Shown here one piece after another: positions 50,190-59,359 of a stretch of DNA of 64,000 bases. The stretch is from the NCBI GenBank assembly GCA_017640605.1, contig JAEPQH010000007.1, positions 124,001 through 188,000 of the forward strand, written 5' to 3'. The first letter of the stretch is position 1; each line of letters begins with the position of its first letter. A model generated the notes under the pieces. It made no database searches and was not told the origin of the DNA. It worked only from the letters and a program-made list of their open reading frames with translations. Origin of the DNA: Balneolaceae bacterium (lineage in GTDB: Bacteria > Bacteroidota > Rhodothermia > Balneolales > Balneolaceae). The position numbers and the translations under genes were made by a program.

Positions 50190-51605
50190 TTATTTCAAGC
50201 GTAATTTTGCTACTGCTTCCACATGGTAGGTTTGAGGGAACATGTCTACCGGTTGAACTTCAAGAACATCATAAACTTCTGAAAGTAATTTAAGATCGCG
50301 TGCCATTGTAGAGCTATCACAACTTACATACACCATTTTGGGTACTTTAAGCTCACACAATCGATTTACTACATCAGGATGCATACCGGCTCGTGGTGGA
50401 TCGGTAATTAACACATCCGGTGCACCAAATTGCTCGACCATTTCTTGAGTAAATACATCTTTCATGTCACCACGCACAAAGGAAACATTTTCCACCTTAT
50501 TTTCTTTGGCGTTAAAGCGAGCATTTTCAACGGCTACATCAACCAGCTCAATACCAAGAACTTTATTCGCTTTTAGGCTCATGTATAAGCTTAAGGTGCC
50601 TACTCCACAATAGAGATCATAAACCACATCATCTTGCTTTAAATCGGCATATTCACGTGCTACATTGTACAGTTTTTCGGCTTGAGCAGTATTTGTTTGA
50701 AAAAATGCATTGGGATGAATTTTAAACTCAAATTCTCCGATTTTATCACGGATAAATCCTGTACCGTAATACACCTTTTCATAACGCCCAATTGCAGTGG
50801 GATTATGTTGATCGTTTACGTTATTAACGATGGTAGTAATTACTGGAAAAGCTTCAACTAATGCTTCAGACAAAGCCTTCATGGTGTCAGGTTCATCTCT
50901 GAACGTGACCAGGTTTACCATAAAATCATTGGTATGATGTGCAGTTCGAATCATCACATGGCGTAGAAATCCTTCTTTCTCGAAAATGTTAAAGGGCTCA
51001 ATGTCATGCTCTAAGCAATAATTCTTCACGAATTGAAGGATTTGAAACGATTCTTCTCTCTGTAGATGACACTCATTCAGGTTCAGTATTTTATCGAATC
51101 TACCGGGTGCATGAAGCCCAGCAGCAAAAGCCGTATCATCAACAAAATCATCACTTCGGATTTCTTCCTCGGTTAACCAGCGTTTATTGCTGATGCTGTA
51201 CTCCATCTTGTTGCGATAATAGAATGCTTTATCTGAACCAAGAGCAGGTAACACCGGAGTTTCCAATCCTGCAATTCTTCGAATATGATCGCTTACTTGC
51301 TGAGTTTTAAACTCTAACTGCTTCTGATAGGGGACATGTTGCCAGCTGCAGCCACCACACACATTTGCATGCTGGCATTTTGGAGTGATACGATCGGGGC
51401 TTTCTTCAAGTAACTCAAGCATTTTTGCTTCGCGGTAACTTTTCCGACGTTTCACAATTCTAGCTTTCACTACATCGCCGGGCATAGTTCCGGGTACAAA
51501 AATGGCGAGACCGTCAACTTTGGCCACGCCTTTTCCTTTAAATGCTGCACCTTCGATGGTTAGTGTAAGTTCGGCGCCTTTTTTTAAACTGATAGGGGAG
51601 TTCAT
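50190..51605 (-). CDS. rlmD: 23S rRNA (uracil-5-)-methyltransferase RlmD/RumA
   Basis: 471 residues. An N-terminal TRAM domain (GAELTLTIEGAAFKGKGVAK) is followed by the iron-sulfur cluster CQHANVCGGCSWQHV with its fourth cysteine in LNECHLQ. SAM-binding motif VVYDLYCGVGTLSLYMSLKA, DPPRAGMHPDV, catalytic cysteine in YVSCDSSTMARDL and base in VEAVAKLRL. It methylates U1939-type uridines of 23S rRNA (RlmC/RlmCD relatives differ in target). Its ATG shares a base with the stop of the cNMP-binding gene (TAATG). Confidence 0.92.
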   Translation of the reverse strand: MNSPISLKKGAELTLTIEGAAFKGKGVAKVDGLAIFVPGTMPGDVVKARIVKRRKSYREAKMLELLEESPDRITPKCQHANVCGGCSWQHVPYQKQLEFKTQQVSDHIRRIAGLETPVLPALGSDKAFYYRNKMEYSISNKRWLTEEEIRSDDFVDDTAFAAGLHAPGRFDKILNLNECHLQREESFQILQFVKNYCLEHDIEPFNIFEKEGFLRHVMIRTAHHTNDFMVNLVTFRDEPDTMKALSEALVEAFPVITTIVNNVNDQHNPTAIGRYEKVYYGTGFIRDKIGEFEFKIHPNAFFQTNTAQAEKLYNVAREYADLKQDDVVYDLYCGVGTLSLYMSLKANKVLGIELVDVAVENARFNAKENKVENVSFVRGDMKDVFTQEMVEQFGAPDVLITDPPRAGMHPDVVNRLCELKVPKMVYVSCDSSTMARDLKLLSEVYDVLEVQPVDMFPQTYHVEAVAKLRLK

Positions 51606-52141
51606 TACTCTTTTTGAGGTTCGTAGTATGCGTCAAATTCAATTTTTACAGCCGTGTACGCATCACTTAATTCTTCGATTTTATTTTGTGCAGTTTCCAG
51701 CTGTCTTAATGCAATGTTTGTGAGCGTTTGCAGAAATTTTACAGCAATAGCAGGATGGCGTTCCATGAGTACTTCAAAATCCGGCTTAAAAAAACCGAGC
51801 AGGGTAGAATCACTCAAACATTTTGCAGATGATTTTCTTCTTAAGTCATAACCAATGGATAATGCACCAAAGCTATCAGAACTTTCTAACACAAATCCTT
51901 CCCTAATATCTGAGGGAGAATCATCGCCGAGGTTAAAGGTGAGTTCTATGGAGCCTTCTTCAATAAAATACATTCCTGTTCCGGGGTCGTTTCGGTAGAA
52001 TACGTATTCGCCTTCCTTAAACTTTCTGCGATGGCAGAGTTGGAGAAATTCATAGCGCTCTGCTGGAGAAAAGTTTTTCAAAAACTTTGACTTAAAGACC
52101 ACGTTAGTTTGATTTTTGATCCGTTTAAATTTGTCTTTCAT
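51605..52141 (-). CDS. cyclic-nucleotide-binding domain protein
   Basis: 178 residues with a single cNMP-binding domain at about 25-145: FLQLCHRRKFKEGEYVFYRN, GTGMYFIEEGSIELTFNLG and DSFGALSIGYDLRRKSSAKC. There is no helix-turn-helix, so it is not a Crp-type regulator; after the domain only a short helix (TLTNIALRQLETAQNKIEEL) remains. The second-messenger ligand cannot be told from the sequence. It sits between a BamA-type barrel and rlmD in a tight operon. Confidence 0.85.
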   Translation of the reverse strand: MKDKFKRIKNQTNVVFKSKFLKNFSPAERYEFLQLCHRRKFKEGEYVFYRNDPGTGMYFIEEGSIELTFNLGDDSPSDIREGFVLESSDSFGALSIGYDLRRKSSAKCLSDSTLLGFFKPDFEVLMERHPAIAVKFLQTLTNIALRQLETAQNKIEELSDAYTAVKIEFDAYYEPQKE

Positions 52142-52158
52142 ACGCCGCCCTTTATGTT

Positions 52159-54561
52159 CTAGAATGAATGGCCGATGCCAAAGTGAAATTCCATATTACG
52201 GTTGTTAAACCAACCAAGTTGAAGATCATGTGCACGAAAAGCAAAATCAAATCGCACTACTAAATATTCCCAATCAAGACGAAGGCCTAATCCTGAACTT
52301 ACGGCAATTTGATTATAGAAATTATCGAATTTAAAACGACCGTTTTCGAGCTGATCAGTATTATCCTGATCCCGAAAATCATTTCTTGGTCCGTACCACA
52401 CATTACCGGCATCAATAAACCAGGAAGCAATCCAGTCGGCACTTAACAAGTCTCTCACAAAAGTTTGCCGAGCCTCGGTTTGCGCCAATAGTTTTATCTC
52501 GCCACCATTAATGGTGAGTTCATCGTTGTTAATATCACCAGGACCAAGTTGAAAAGGAGCATAACCACGAATGTCGTTACTGCCACCGGCAAAGAAACGA
52601 CGGTTTAGGGGGATGGAAGGATTTTCGCCATAGGGATGAGCAACTCCACCGAACAAACGCCATGCAAACACAGAAGAATTAGAAAGAGGGTAGTAGCGTC
52701 TGTAATCAGCGGTTAAAGTGATAAAACGGCTATAAACAAGTGTATTGTCGCTTAGTTTTAGTAAAGCCGGAAGTTCACCTTCAACAGTTCCCGGAGTAAC
52801 TACAAACCGATCAATTGCATACGGAATATTCCCTGCAGCTGAGATGGAATATTCACTAAAATAGCCCCGGTCTTTTTTGATAAGATCAGTGTTTTGGCTT
52901 CGGATAGTATACCGGATGATAGATGAAATCTGAGGCTCAAAATCCTGTAACGAACGGATAAACTCGAAGCTGTTTTCTCCAAAATTGTTAATTAGCGTCT
53001 GTTTATACTCATCAGAGGGATTTGTATCGATAATATCGAGTTCGATTAGATCAAAGAATGAAGAAAGCCGAGAATTATGCTGTACTTCATATCGGTAGTT
53101 GAATCGGACATCTGAGTTTATATCGAATTGTAATTGATCAGATCGGCTGTAGGCTAAGGTATATCGTGTAATTCCATTGGTGAAGAAGCGCTGATTATCG
53201 AGAAACCGAAACGGCCAGGATATACGAGGCACAGAGTATTCCGTGCGCAACTCATAACTTCTGAATAATGAAGATTGAGCTGAATCAGAAGCAATTTCTT
53301 TTAAGGTGGATGAGCTCACGAATTCAAAACTTGCATTTGCACCAATTACAAGCTGCTCGGCTTTCCCAAATACATTGTTGTTTGTGTAGTCTACTCCTAT
53401 ACCGGTTCCAAATCCATAGCGCTTCATCCCAAAAAATTCAGTGCTGATGTTATGCTTGGTAAAAGTCTCCAGATCAAAAAAAGTGGGAATTAATGGCTTA
53501 CTGAAATCAGGTCGTACCCCATCTTTAGATTGACCAAAACGACGAATGTAGAGATTTCCTAAATTCTGATACTCTTTTACTGTTTCCAGATATAGTTCTT
53601 CGTTATAGGTTTCGCCGGGCTCAAATAACAACTGATCGCTGAGCAAACTAATTTTTGTATCTGTTTCGGGCTCGATCATCAACACGGTTTTTAGCGTATC
53701 CGAATCAGGTTGATCACTTTTAATGCTTTTTTGTTCGGTATAATTATCGGGTCGCACCGGATCTGCCAAACGTACTTCTATATCGCCAAATCGATAAACA
53801 TTTCCGGGATTTACCTGATACAGAATGTGCAATTTGTAATCATCCAATGAATCAGGGCGCACGTACGCTATAACTGAATCTCTTTCAACAGCAGCATATC
53901 CATTGTTTCGTAGAAAATTGATTACTCGCAATTGCTCGTTTTTCAATTCTTGTGCATTGAACTGTCGATTTACTTTGAACGTACTATCATCTATTCCAAT
54001 CCCTGTAAGCGGACTTTGAATAAAAAATCGACGTCGTCTTTCGGGTTCGCTATTAAGTGGAAATCCTGAATAGGTGACTGATTCAATGCGCGATGGTTTT
54101 CCTTCGTTGATAATAAAGGAAACTTCAATTTTATCGGTTCGGTACTCGATAATGGTAGTATCTACCTGTACTTCGCGGAAGCCCAACGATTGGTAATAGA
54201 GTACAATTCGTTCCATATCGGCAGACACAACCTCGCGATCGAGCAGGGCAGGATCTTCACCGAAGCGTCCATTACTTAGCCGATGAAAAAAATACCATGG
54301 CGTAAATCTGGGAATCCCGAGAAATTCTCTATTTGTTTTAGTTCGTACCAGGTTTTCGAGTGTACGATCTTTCACAAACCGATTCCCCGAAAACCGAACT
54401 CTACGCACAACATCTTCTGATTGTATTTGCTCTTGCGTTTGTTCCTGAGCAAATACACCAGAATGCGATGGATAAAAGATTGGTAAAAATAGCACTAAAA
54501 CTACAACGCAGATAGCGTTGTTAAGTGCTCGATTTAATAAATTAGCAATAGATTGCCACAC
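52159..54561 (-). CDS. BamA/TamA-family outer-membrane protein
   Basis: 800 residues, GTG start at 54561, signal peptide ending near GVFAQ. At least three POTRA repeats span about 45-320 (VRRVRFSGNRFVKDRTLENL, ... IVLYYQSLGFREVQVDTTII, ... LRVINFLRNNGYAAVERDSV). The C-terminal 16-strand barrel (about 360-800) includes the lid-loop motif RRFFAGGSNDIRGYAPF and ends in EFHFGIGHSF. It inserts or assembles outer-membrane or surface proteins (BamA or TamA). With a length of 800 and only a few POTRA domains it may be a BamA paralogue or TamA-like protein; the choice is open. Confidence 0.9.
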   Translation of the reverse strand: MWQSIANLLNRALNNAICVVVLVLFLPIFYPSHSGVFAQEQTQEQIQSEDVVRRVRFSGNRFVKDRTLENLVRTKTNREFLGIPRFTPWYFFHRLSNGRFGEDPALLDREVVSADMERIVLYYQSLGFREVQVDTTIIEYRTDKIEVSFIINEGKPSRIESVTYSGFPLNSEPERRRRFFIQSPLTGIGIDDSTFKVNRQFNAQELKNEQLRVINFLRNNGYAAVERDSVIAYVRPDSLDDYKLHILYQVNPGNVYRFGDIEVRLADPVRPDNYTEQKSIKSDQPDSDTLKTVLMIEPETDTKISLLSDQLLFEPGETYNEELYLETVKEYQNLGNLYIRRFGQSKDGVRPDFSKPLIPTFFDLETFTKHNISTEFFGMKRYGFGTGIGVDYTNNNVFGKAEQLVIGANASFEFVSSSTLKEIASDSAQSSLFRSYELRTEYSVPRISWPFRFLDNQRFFTNGITRYTLAYSRSDQLQFDINSDVRFNYRYEVQHNSRLSSFFDLIELDIIDTNPSDEYKQTLINNFGENSFEFIRSLQDFEPQISSIIRYTIRSQNTDLIKKDRGYFSEYSISAAGNIPYAIDRFVVTPGTVEGELPALLKLSDNTLVYSRFITLTADYRRYYPLSNSSVFAWRLFGGVAHPYGENPSIPLNRRFFAGGSNDIRGYAPFQLGPGDINNDELTINGGEIKLLAQTEARQTFVRDLLSADWIASWFIDAGNVWYGPRNDFRDQDNTDQLENGRFKFDNFYNQIAVSSGLGLRLDWEYLVVRFDFAFRAHDLQLGWFNNRNMEFHFGIGHSF

Positions 54562-54579
54562 ATTTAGAGGAGGGGAGTT

Positions 54580-54834
54580 TTAAACGTCGTCGTAGTCGAA
54601 ACCTTCGTCTTCTTCGTTATGAAAGAAGTCTTCTTTTCGAATGTAATCAGGCCAGATATCCTCGATGCTTTCGTAGATGGTGTTTTCACCTTCATCAATT
54701 TCTTCAAGTTCTTCGAGGTTTACGATAACCTGATTCGGTAACCCGTTTCTCTCTGCCCATTCAATTAACTCTTCCCTACTTGCCGGAAAAGGGGCTTCAT
54801 CTAAGGCAGCAGCTAGTTCAACTGTCCAAATCAT
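54580..54834 (-). CDS. DUF2795 protein
   Basis: 84 residues: VELAAALDEAPFPASREELI, EWAERNGLPNQVIVNLEELE and an acidic tail. The ALDEAPFPASREELIEWA pattern is typical of DUF2795, small helical proteins of unknown function. AAGGA lies 6 nt before the ATG. It is the first gene of the operon with the BamA-type barrel. Confidence 0.85.
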   Translation of the reverse strand: MIWTVELAAALDEAPFPASREELIEWAERNGLPNQVIVNLEELEEIDEGENTIYESIEDIWPDYIRKEDFFHNEEDEGFDYDDV

Positions 54835-54954
54835 AGTGTTCCTTACGTTGTTTTCTTTATTTTTTAAGGATTCGGTGTATTAAACACTTGAATGAATTAA
54901 AATTCAAGTATTCAATGAATTATTTTATACTAAAAATCGTGCCGAAAATATTGC

Positions 54955-54962
54955 TATCTTAG
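54955..54962 (+). promoter_or_regulatory. -7-like box before tatA
   Basis: TATCTTAG, one mismatch from TAnnTTTG, 38 nt before the tatA ATG. No -33 TTG is seen. Upstream is an inverted repeat ACTTGAAT (54886-54893) / ATTCAAGT (54902-54909). Confidence 0.35.
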
Positions 54963-55000
54963 CACAAATACATCAACAATTTCCAATCAGGTTTTATTAT

Positions 55001-55216
55001 ATGTTTAATGGTATAGGAGCACCCGAAATAATTATCGTCGCTATATTCGTGCTTGTTTTCTTTGGAGCTAAGCGCATTCCGGAATTAGCGAGAGGTCTGG
55101 GACAAGGAATAAAAGAATTCCGACAAGCGTCAAAAGATATCAAAAAAGAGATTGAAGAGAGCTCAAAAGACATCGAAGACGCCGTAAATTCTGACGAAAA
55201 GAAAACCACAAAGTAA
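55001..55216 (+). CDS. tatA: twin-arginine translocase subunit TatA
   Basis: 71 residues, typical of TatA. One N-terminal helix GAPEIIIVAIFVLVFFGAKR, then the hinge IPELARGLGQGIKEFR with the amphipathic helix, and a charged tail (KDIKKEIEESSKDIEDAVNS). It forms the pore part of the Tat system. gatA follows 11 bp later. Confidence 0.95.
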   Translation: MFNGIGAPEIIIVAIFVLVFFGAKRIPELARGLGQGIKEFRQASKDIKKEIEESSKDIEDAVNSDEKKTTK

Positions 55217-55227
55217 CTGACGATACC

Positions 55228-56760
55228 TTGATTCCGAAGACAATTCAGGAAGCCAAACAACAAATTTTAGCCGGTACACTCACCCTCACCGATTTGGTTG
55301 AGCAGTACTTCACGAACATTGATGCCTCTAATGAGGAAATTAATGCCTTCGTTTATCTAAATAAAGAAGATGCCTTAAAGCAAGCACAGAGCATCCAAAA
55401 AAAAGTGGATGCCGGTAATCACGGTCCATTACTTGGTGCCATCATGGGCATCAAAGATGTAATCTGCGAAAAAGGAAAGCCAACCACTTGTGCCTCTGAG
55501 ATACTCGGCGATTTTCACAGTGTATACGATGCTACAGTAATTGATCGCCTTAAAGCGGCAGACGCCATTCTTATTGGTCGGGTAAATATGGACGAATTTG
55601 CCATGGGCTCTACCAATGAATACAGTAGATATGGAGCTGCTAAAAATCCACATGACACTTCGAAAGTTACAGGTGGATCATCTGGCGGTAGTGCAGCTGC
55701 AGTAGCCGCAAATATGGCAAATACGACTTTAGGTTCAGATACGGGTGGTTCTATCCGACAACCTGCTTCTTATTGTGGTGTAGTTGGTATAAAACCAACT
55801 TATGGCCGAGTCTCTCGATATGGACTAGTAGCCTTTGCCTCTTCGTTCGATTCCATTGGTCCACTTGCCCATTCTGTAGAAGATGCAGCTGCCGTTTTAC
55901 AAACCATAGCCGGCTTTGATGAGCGAGATAATACTTCTGCTCAATTGGATGTGCCTGATTATATCGCAGCGGCTCAAAATCCAACTAAAAACATCAAAAT
56001 TGGTGTACCTGAGGAGTTTTTTGGTGAGGGACTTGATGAAGGCGTAAAAGCTATTGTAGAAGCCAACATCAAAAAGTTGGAAGAAAATGGTGCAGAAATC
56101 GTTCCGATCCATTTGCCACACACCAAATACGGTCTTGCCACATATTACATACTTGCCACTGCAGAAGCTTCGAGTAATCTGGCGCGTTTTGATGGAATCC
56201 GATATGGACATCGTGCCGACAAAAATGAAGTGCTAGATGAACTTAAAGCGGAAGAAGCGGAAATTAAAGCCCGTTTGAAGGCAGCTTCTGATAATGAAAA
56301 GCCGTTGATTGAATCAGAACTTGAAAAACTTGATTCAGCCTTAACTCGACTTTATAAAAAATCCCGTACAGAAGGATTTGGTCCTGAAGTAAAGCGTAGA
56401 ATCATGCTTGGTACCTATGTGTTAAGCGCAGGCTACTACGATGCTTACTACGGAAAAGCTCAGCGTGTACGCCGATTGATTCAAAACGATTTCAAAGAAG
56501 CATTTGAGCAAGTGGATGTAATTGCTTGTCCTACCGCGCCAACTACCGCCTTTGATATAGGTTCAGAAATCGATGATCCTCTCCAAATGTACCTCAATGA
56601 TGCATACACTATCTCTGCGAATTTAGCCGGGATATGTGGCATCAGTGTGCCGGCCGGTACGCATGAAAATGGATTACCGGTTGGAATTCAATTTTTAGGT
56701 GATGTTTTTCAGGAAGAAAAAATCATCAATGCAGGTAGATTGGTAGAAATGCTCCGATAG
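55228..56760 (+). CDS. gatA: aspartyl/glutamyl-tRNA(Asn/Gln) amidotransferase subunit A
   Basis: 510 residues. Amidase signature: catalytic lysine in MGIKDVICEKG and the Ser-cis-Ser pair in VTGGSSGGSAAAVAA and LGSDTGGSIRQPAS. The C-terminal end GLPVGIQFLGDVFQEEKIIN is also typical. It supplies ammonia for GatCAB to form Gln-tRNA(Gln) or Asn-tRNA(Asn). The start is TTG 55228; no ATG is available before the conserved KTIQEAKQQILAG, so this start is likely. gatB and gatC are not in the window. Confidence 0.95.
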   Translation: MIPKTIQEAKQQILAGTLTLTDLVEQYFTNIDASNEEINAFVYLNKEDALKQAQSIQKKVDAGNHGPLLGAIMGIKDVICEKGKPTTCASEILGDFHSVYDATVIDRLKAADAILIGRVNMDEFAMGSTNEYSRYGAAKNPHDTSKVTGGSSGGSAAAVAANMANTTLGSDTGGSIRQPASYCGVVGIKPTYGRVSRYGLVAFASSFDSIGPLAHSVEDAAAVLQTIAGFDERDNTSAQLDVPDYIAAAQNPTKNIKIGVPEEFFGEGLDEGVKAIVEANIKKLEENGAEIVPIHLPHTKYGLATYYILATAEASSNLARFDGIRYGHRADKNEVLDELKAEEAEIKARLKAASDNEKPLIESELEKLDSALTRLYKKSRTEGFGPEVKRRIMLGTYVLSAGYYDAYYGKAQRVRRLIQNDFKEAFEQVDVIACPTAPTTAFDIGSEIDDPLQMYLNDAYTISANLAGICGISVPAGTHENGLPVGIQFLGDVFQEEKIINAGRLVEMLR

Positions 56761-56797
56761 TTTGGGAGTTTATCAGCTAGTAAAGTAATCGCGAACC

Positions 56798-57565
56798 ATG
56801 AATAGACTTTCCGGAAAACAAGCATTAATCACCGGTGCAACAGCCGGAATTGGTAAAGCCATTGCCGAGCAATTTGCTTCGTATGGTTGTCATTTGGTGA
56901 TTACCGGAAGAAGAGAGGATCGATTATCACGATTAGCAGAAGAACTACAAACCAAACATAAAGTTACCGTACTACCTTTTGCGTTTGATGTTCGAGATTT
57001 GGACGCCATTAAAGCGTTTAAAGTGAGTGTTCAGCATATTCAGTTTGATATCCTAGTGAATAACGCCGGACTTGCAAAAAGAGTTGATCCCATCCAGTCG
57101 GGAGATTTTGAAGATTGGGATATCATGATTGACACGAACGTGAAGGGCTTGCTTGCAATGACGCGTTTATTTTTGCCGGAAATGATCGAACGAAATAAAG
57201 GGCAAATCATAAATTTAAGTTCTACGGCAGCCCATGAAGCCTATCCTGGTGGATCGGTCTACTGCGCTACAAAGCATGCGGTTAAAGCGATCACCGAAGC
57301 CACTAAGAAAGATGTGCATGGCACCAATGTTCGTGTAAGTATGGTTTCACCGGGATTGGTAGTAACGGAATTTAGCAACGTGCGTTTTGATGGAAATCAG
57401 CAAAAAGCAGACTCGGTATACAAAGGGATGCAGCCATTAACAGCTGATGATATTGCTGAGATCGTAGTATTTGTGGCGAATCGCCCCGAACATGTAAACA
57501 TTCTAGACACAATAGTGATGCCGGTGGCTCAATCTTCGGCTCAAATGGTTCATCGAAATGAATAA
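56798..57565 (+). CDS. short-chain dehydrogenase (YdfG-like)
   Basis: 255 residues. Cofactor motif ALITGATAGIGKAIAEQFAS with the NADP-type GRREDRLSRLAEEL, NNAGLAK and the catalytic Ser-Tyr-Lys in LSSTAAHEAYPGGSVYCATK. It is close to YdfG/serine 3-dehydrogenase-type SDRs that reduce 3-hydroxy acids or malonic semialdehyde. It follows gatA by 37 bp and overlaps the peptidase by 8 bp. Confidence 0.92.
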   Translation: MNRLSGKQALITGATAGIGKAIAEQFASYGCHLVITGRREDRLSRLAEELQTKHKVTVLPFAFDVRDLDAIKAFKVSVQHIQFDILVNNAGLAKRVDPIQSGDFEDWDIMIDTNVKGLLAMTRLFLPEMIERNKGQIINLSSTAAHEAYPGGSVYCATKHAVKAITEATKKDVHGTNVRVSMVSPGLVVTEFSNVRFDGNQQKADSVYKGMQPLTADDIAEIVVFVANRPEHVNILDTIVMPVAQSSAQMVHRNE

Positions 57566-58526
57566 AATTTACGTTTTACTAGCTGCATCACTCTTAGCTC
57601 TTTCATGCAGTAATGAACAAAAATCCGGACTTCAGTTTTCTGAAAAAGGACGAACAGTACCCGAATTTAATGCTGATTCAGCTTATGCATTTATTCAGGC
57701 TCAAGTAGATTTTGGTCCGAGAGTGCCCAATACCTACGGTCATGTGGAAACCCGAAAATACTTAGAACGCAAGTTCAGGGAATATGCAGGAAATCAAATG
57801 GTTTTCGCTCAAGAGTTTACAGAAGAAGGCTATTCTGGCGACGATTTAAAAATGGCGAATATCATTGCAGCATTTAACCCAACCGCCGAAGACAGACTTA
57901 TGCTTTCTGCACACTGGGATACACGCCCAAGAGCGGATATGGATACAGTTCGAACAGCAGAATACATTTTAGGTGCTGATGATGGTGGGTCCGGTGTTGG
58001 TGTTTTAGTTGAACTAGCACGGGTTTTTTCTGAAAATCCTCCACCTATAGGTGTTGATATCGTGTTATTTGACGGAGAAGATTACGGTGTTCCCAGCGAT
58101 TTAGATATGTATTTTCTTGGATCAAGATATTGGTCTCAAAATCCTCCGGTTGCAGGCTATTCCCCCCGGTTTGCAATTTTACTGGATATGGTTGGTGCGA
58201 AAACGGCGCAATTCCCAAAAGAAGAATTATCGGTAGGATATGCGCCCGATCTTGTGGATGAAATCTGGGAATTAGCCGATGAGCTGGGACACAGTGATCT
58301 ATTTTTGGATGAACTCGGAGCTTCCATTTTGGATGACCATTGGGTGGTAAACACGCAAACCGATATTCGTATGATCAATATCATCAACCACCGAAGAAAT
58401 AGTGAGGGTGAAGTGGAATTGGATGATTACTGGCATACTCACAGAGACAATATGGATATAATCAGCACCGAGACGCTCCAGGCAGTGGGCGAGGTTTTGC
58501 TTGAACTCATTTATAATCGATTGTAA
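57558..58526 (+). CDS. M28 zinc peptidase lipoprotein (glutaminyl cyclase-like)
   Basis: 322 residues with a lipoprotein signal (MNKIYVLLAASLLALSCSNE, lipobox ALSC). The M28 core carries metal ligands in SAHWDTRPRAD (His), GADDGGSGVG (Asp), FDGEDYGVPSD (Glu), LLDMVGAKT (Asp) and YWHTHRDNMD (His). The VDFGPRVPNTYGHVETRKYL opening and the RP/DxxR pattern resemble glutaminyl-peptide cyclotransferases of the M28 family, so either peptidase or cyclase activity is possible. It overlaps SDR by 8 bp and prmA by 1 bp. Confidence 0.9.
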   Translation: MNKIYVLLAASLLALSCSNEQKSGLQFSEKGRTVPEFNADSAYAFIQAQVDFGPRVPNTYGHVETRKYLERKFREYAGNQMVFAQEFTEEGYSGDDLKMANIIAAFNPTAEDRLMLSAHWDTRPRADMDTVRTAEYILGADDGGSGVGVLVELARVFSENPPPIGVDIVLFDGEDYGVPSDLDMYFLGSRYWSQNPPVAGYSPRFAILLDMVGAKTAQFPKEELSVGYAPDLVDEIWELADELGHSDLFLDELGASILDDHWVVNTQTDIRMINIINHRRNSEGEVELDDYWHTHRDNMDIISTETLQAVGEVLLELIYNRL

Positions 58527-59359
58527 TGGATTACATCCGAATTTATATCGCCATTCCAGATGAATTTCAGGAATTATTAATTGCCGAGCTGTTTGATATG
58601 GATTTCGATGGCTTCGAAGAAGAAGAACATCGAATAATAGCATCCATAGCAGCTAAAGATTTTGATGATTACAAACGTGAAGAAATCGAACGAATTTTGC
58701 TCCATTATGGCGATGAAGCGTTTATCGAAAAAGAGGAGATTGTTGCACCGCAAAACTGGAATGCGAATTGGGAGCAAAGCATAGAACCTCAAACCATAGG
58801 CAAGTTTTATGTTCGTCCAACCTGGGGAGAAGCATATTATGGGGATGAATATATCGAGTTGCTGATTGATCCAAAAATGGCGTTTGGAACCGGATACCAT
58901 GCTACCACACGATTACTCCTCGAATGGATTCCGGAAGTTGTAAAAGGAAACGAAGAAGTACTTGATGCAGGAACAGGAACCGGAATACTAGCCATAGCAG
59001 CTCTAAAAGCAGGAGCTAAGCAGGCATTTGGATTCGATATTGATGAGTGGAGCGAAGACAATGCCAAAGAAAATATGGCGCTAAATGGAGTGGATAGTTT
59101 TGAAGTTAAACTGGGATCCACAGAAACCATTCCAGCCGAGAAACAATACGATTTGATTCTGGCAAACATCAATAGAAATGCATTATTAGATCTTATTCCA
59201 ATTTTAAACGCACACCTTAAACCCGGTGGAAAATTATTGCTTTCCGGGTTATTGGAAGCCGATGAATCCACTATTCTGAAAGTAACGGATAAGCAATTGC
59301 TTACCCACGTAGCCACCCGCCAACAAAAAGAATGGATCGCATTATTACTCAGCAAATAA
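58526..59359 (+). CDS. prmA: ribosomal protein L11 methyltransferase
   Basis: 277 residues. N-terminal substrate-recognition domain (YIRIYIAIPDEFQELLIAEL, FDMDFDGFEEEE), linker with PQNWNANWEQSIEPQTIGKF, and the SAM domain VLDAGTGTGILAIAALKAGA, DIDEWSEDNAKENM and YDLILANINRNALLDLIP (NPPY-type NIN motif). DPKMAFGTGYHATT is a family hallmark. It trimethylates L11. It overlaps the Ppx gene by 28 bp. Confidence 0.95.
   Translation: MDYIRIYIAIPDEFQELLIAELFDMDFDGFEEEEHRIIASIAAKDFDDYKREEIERILLHYGDEAFIEKEEIVAPQNWNANWEQSIEPQTIGKFYVRPTWGEAYYGDEYIELLIDPKMAFGTGYHATTRLLLEWIPEVVKGNEEVLDAGTGTGILAIAALKAGAKQAFGFDIDEWSEDNAKENMALNGVDSFEVKLGSTETIPAEKQYDLILANINRNALLDLIPILNAHLKPGGKLLLSGLLEADESTILKVTDKQLLTHVATRQQKEWIALLLSK

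Noticed and set aside
54886-54909. ACTTGAAT/ATTCAAGT inverted repeat between DUF2795 and tatA
   Set aside because: AT-rich 8-bp arms with an 8-bp spacer could be chance; no T-tract or second copy, so no function is claimed.
54997-55263. 88-codon open frame on the minus strand
   Set aside because: Antisense to tatA and the gatA start; the tatA reading is unmistakable.
58837-59355. 172-codon open frame on the minus strand
   Set aside because: Antisense to prmA, whose motifs are complete; the composition (Ser/Asn-rich) is that of a shadow frame.
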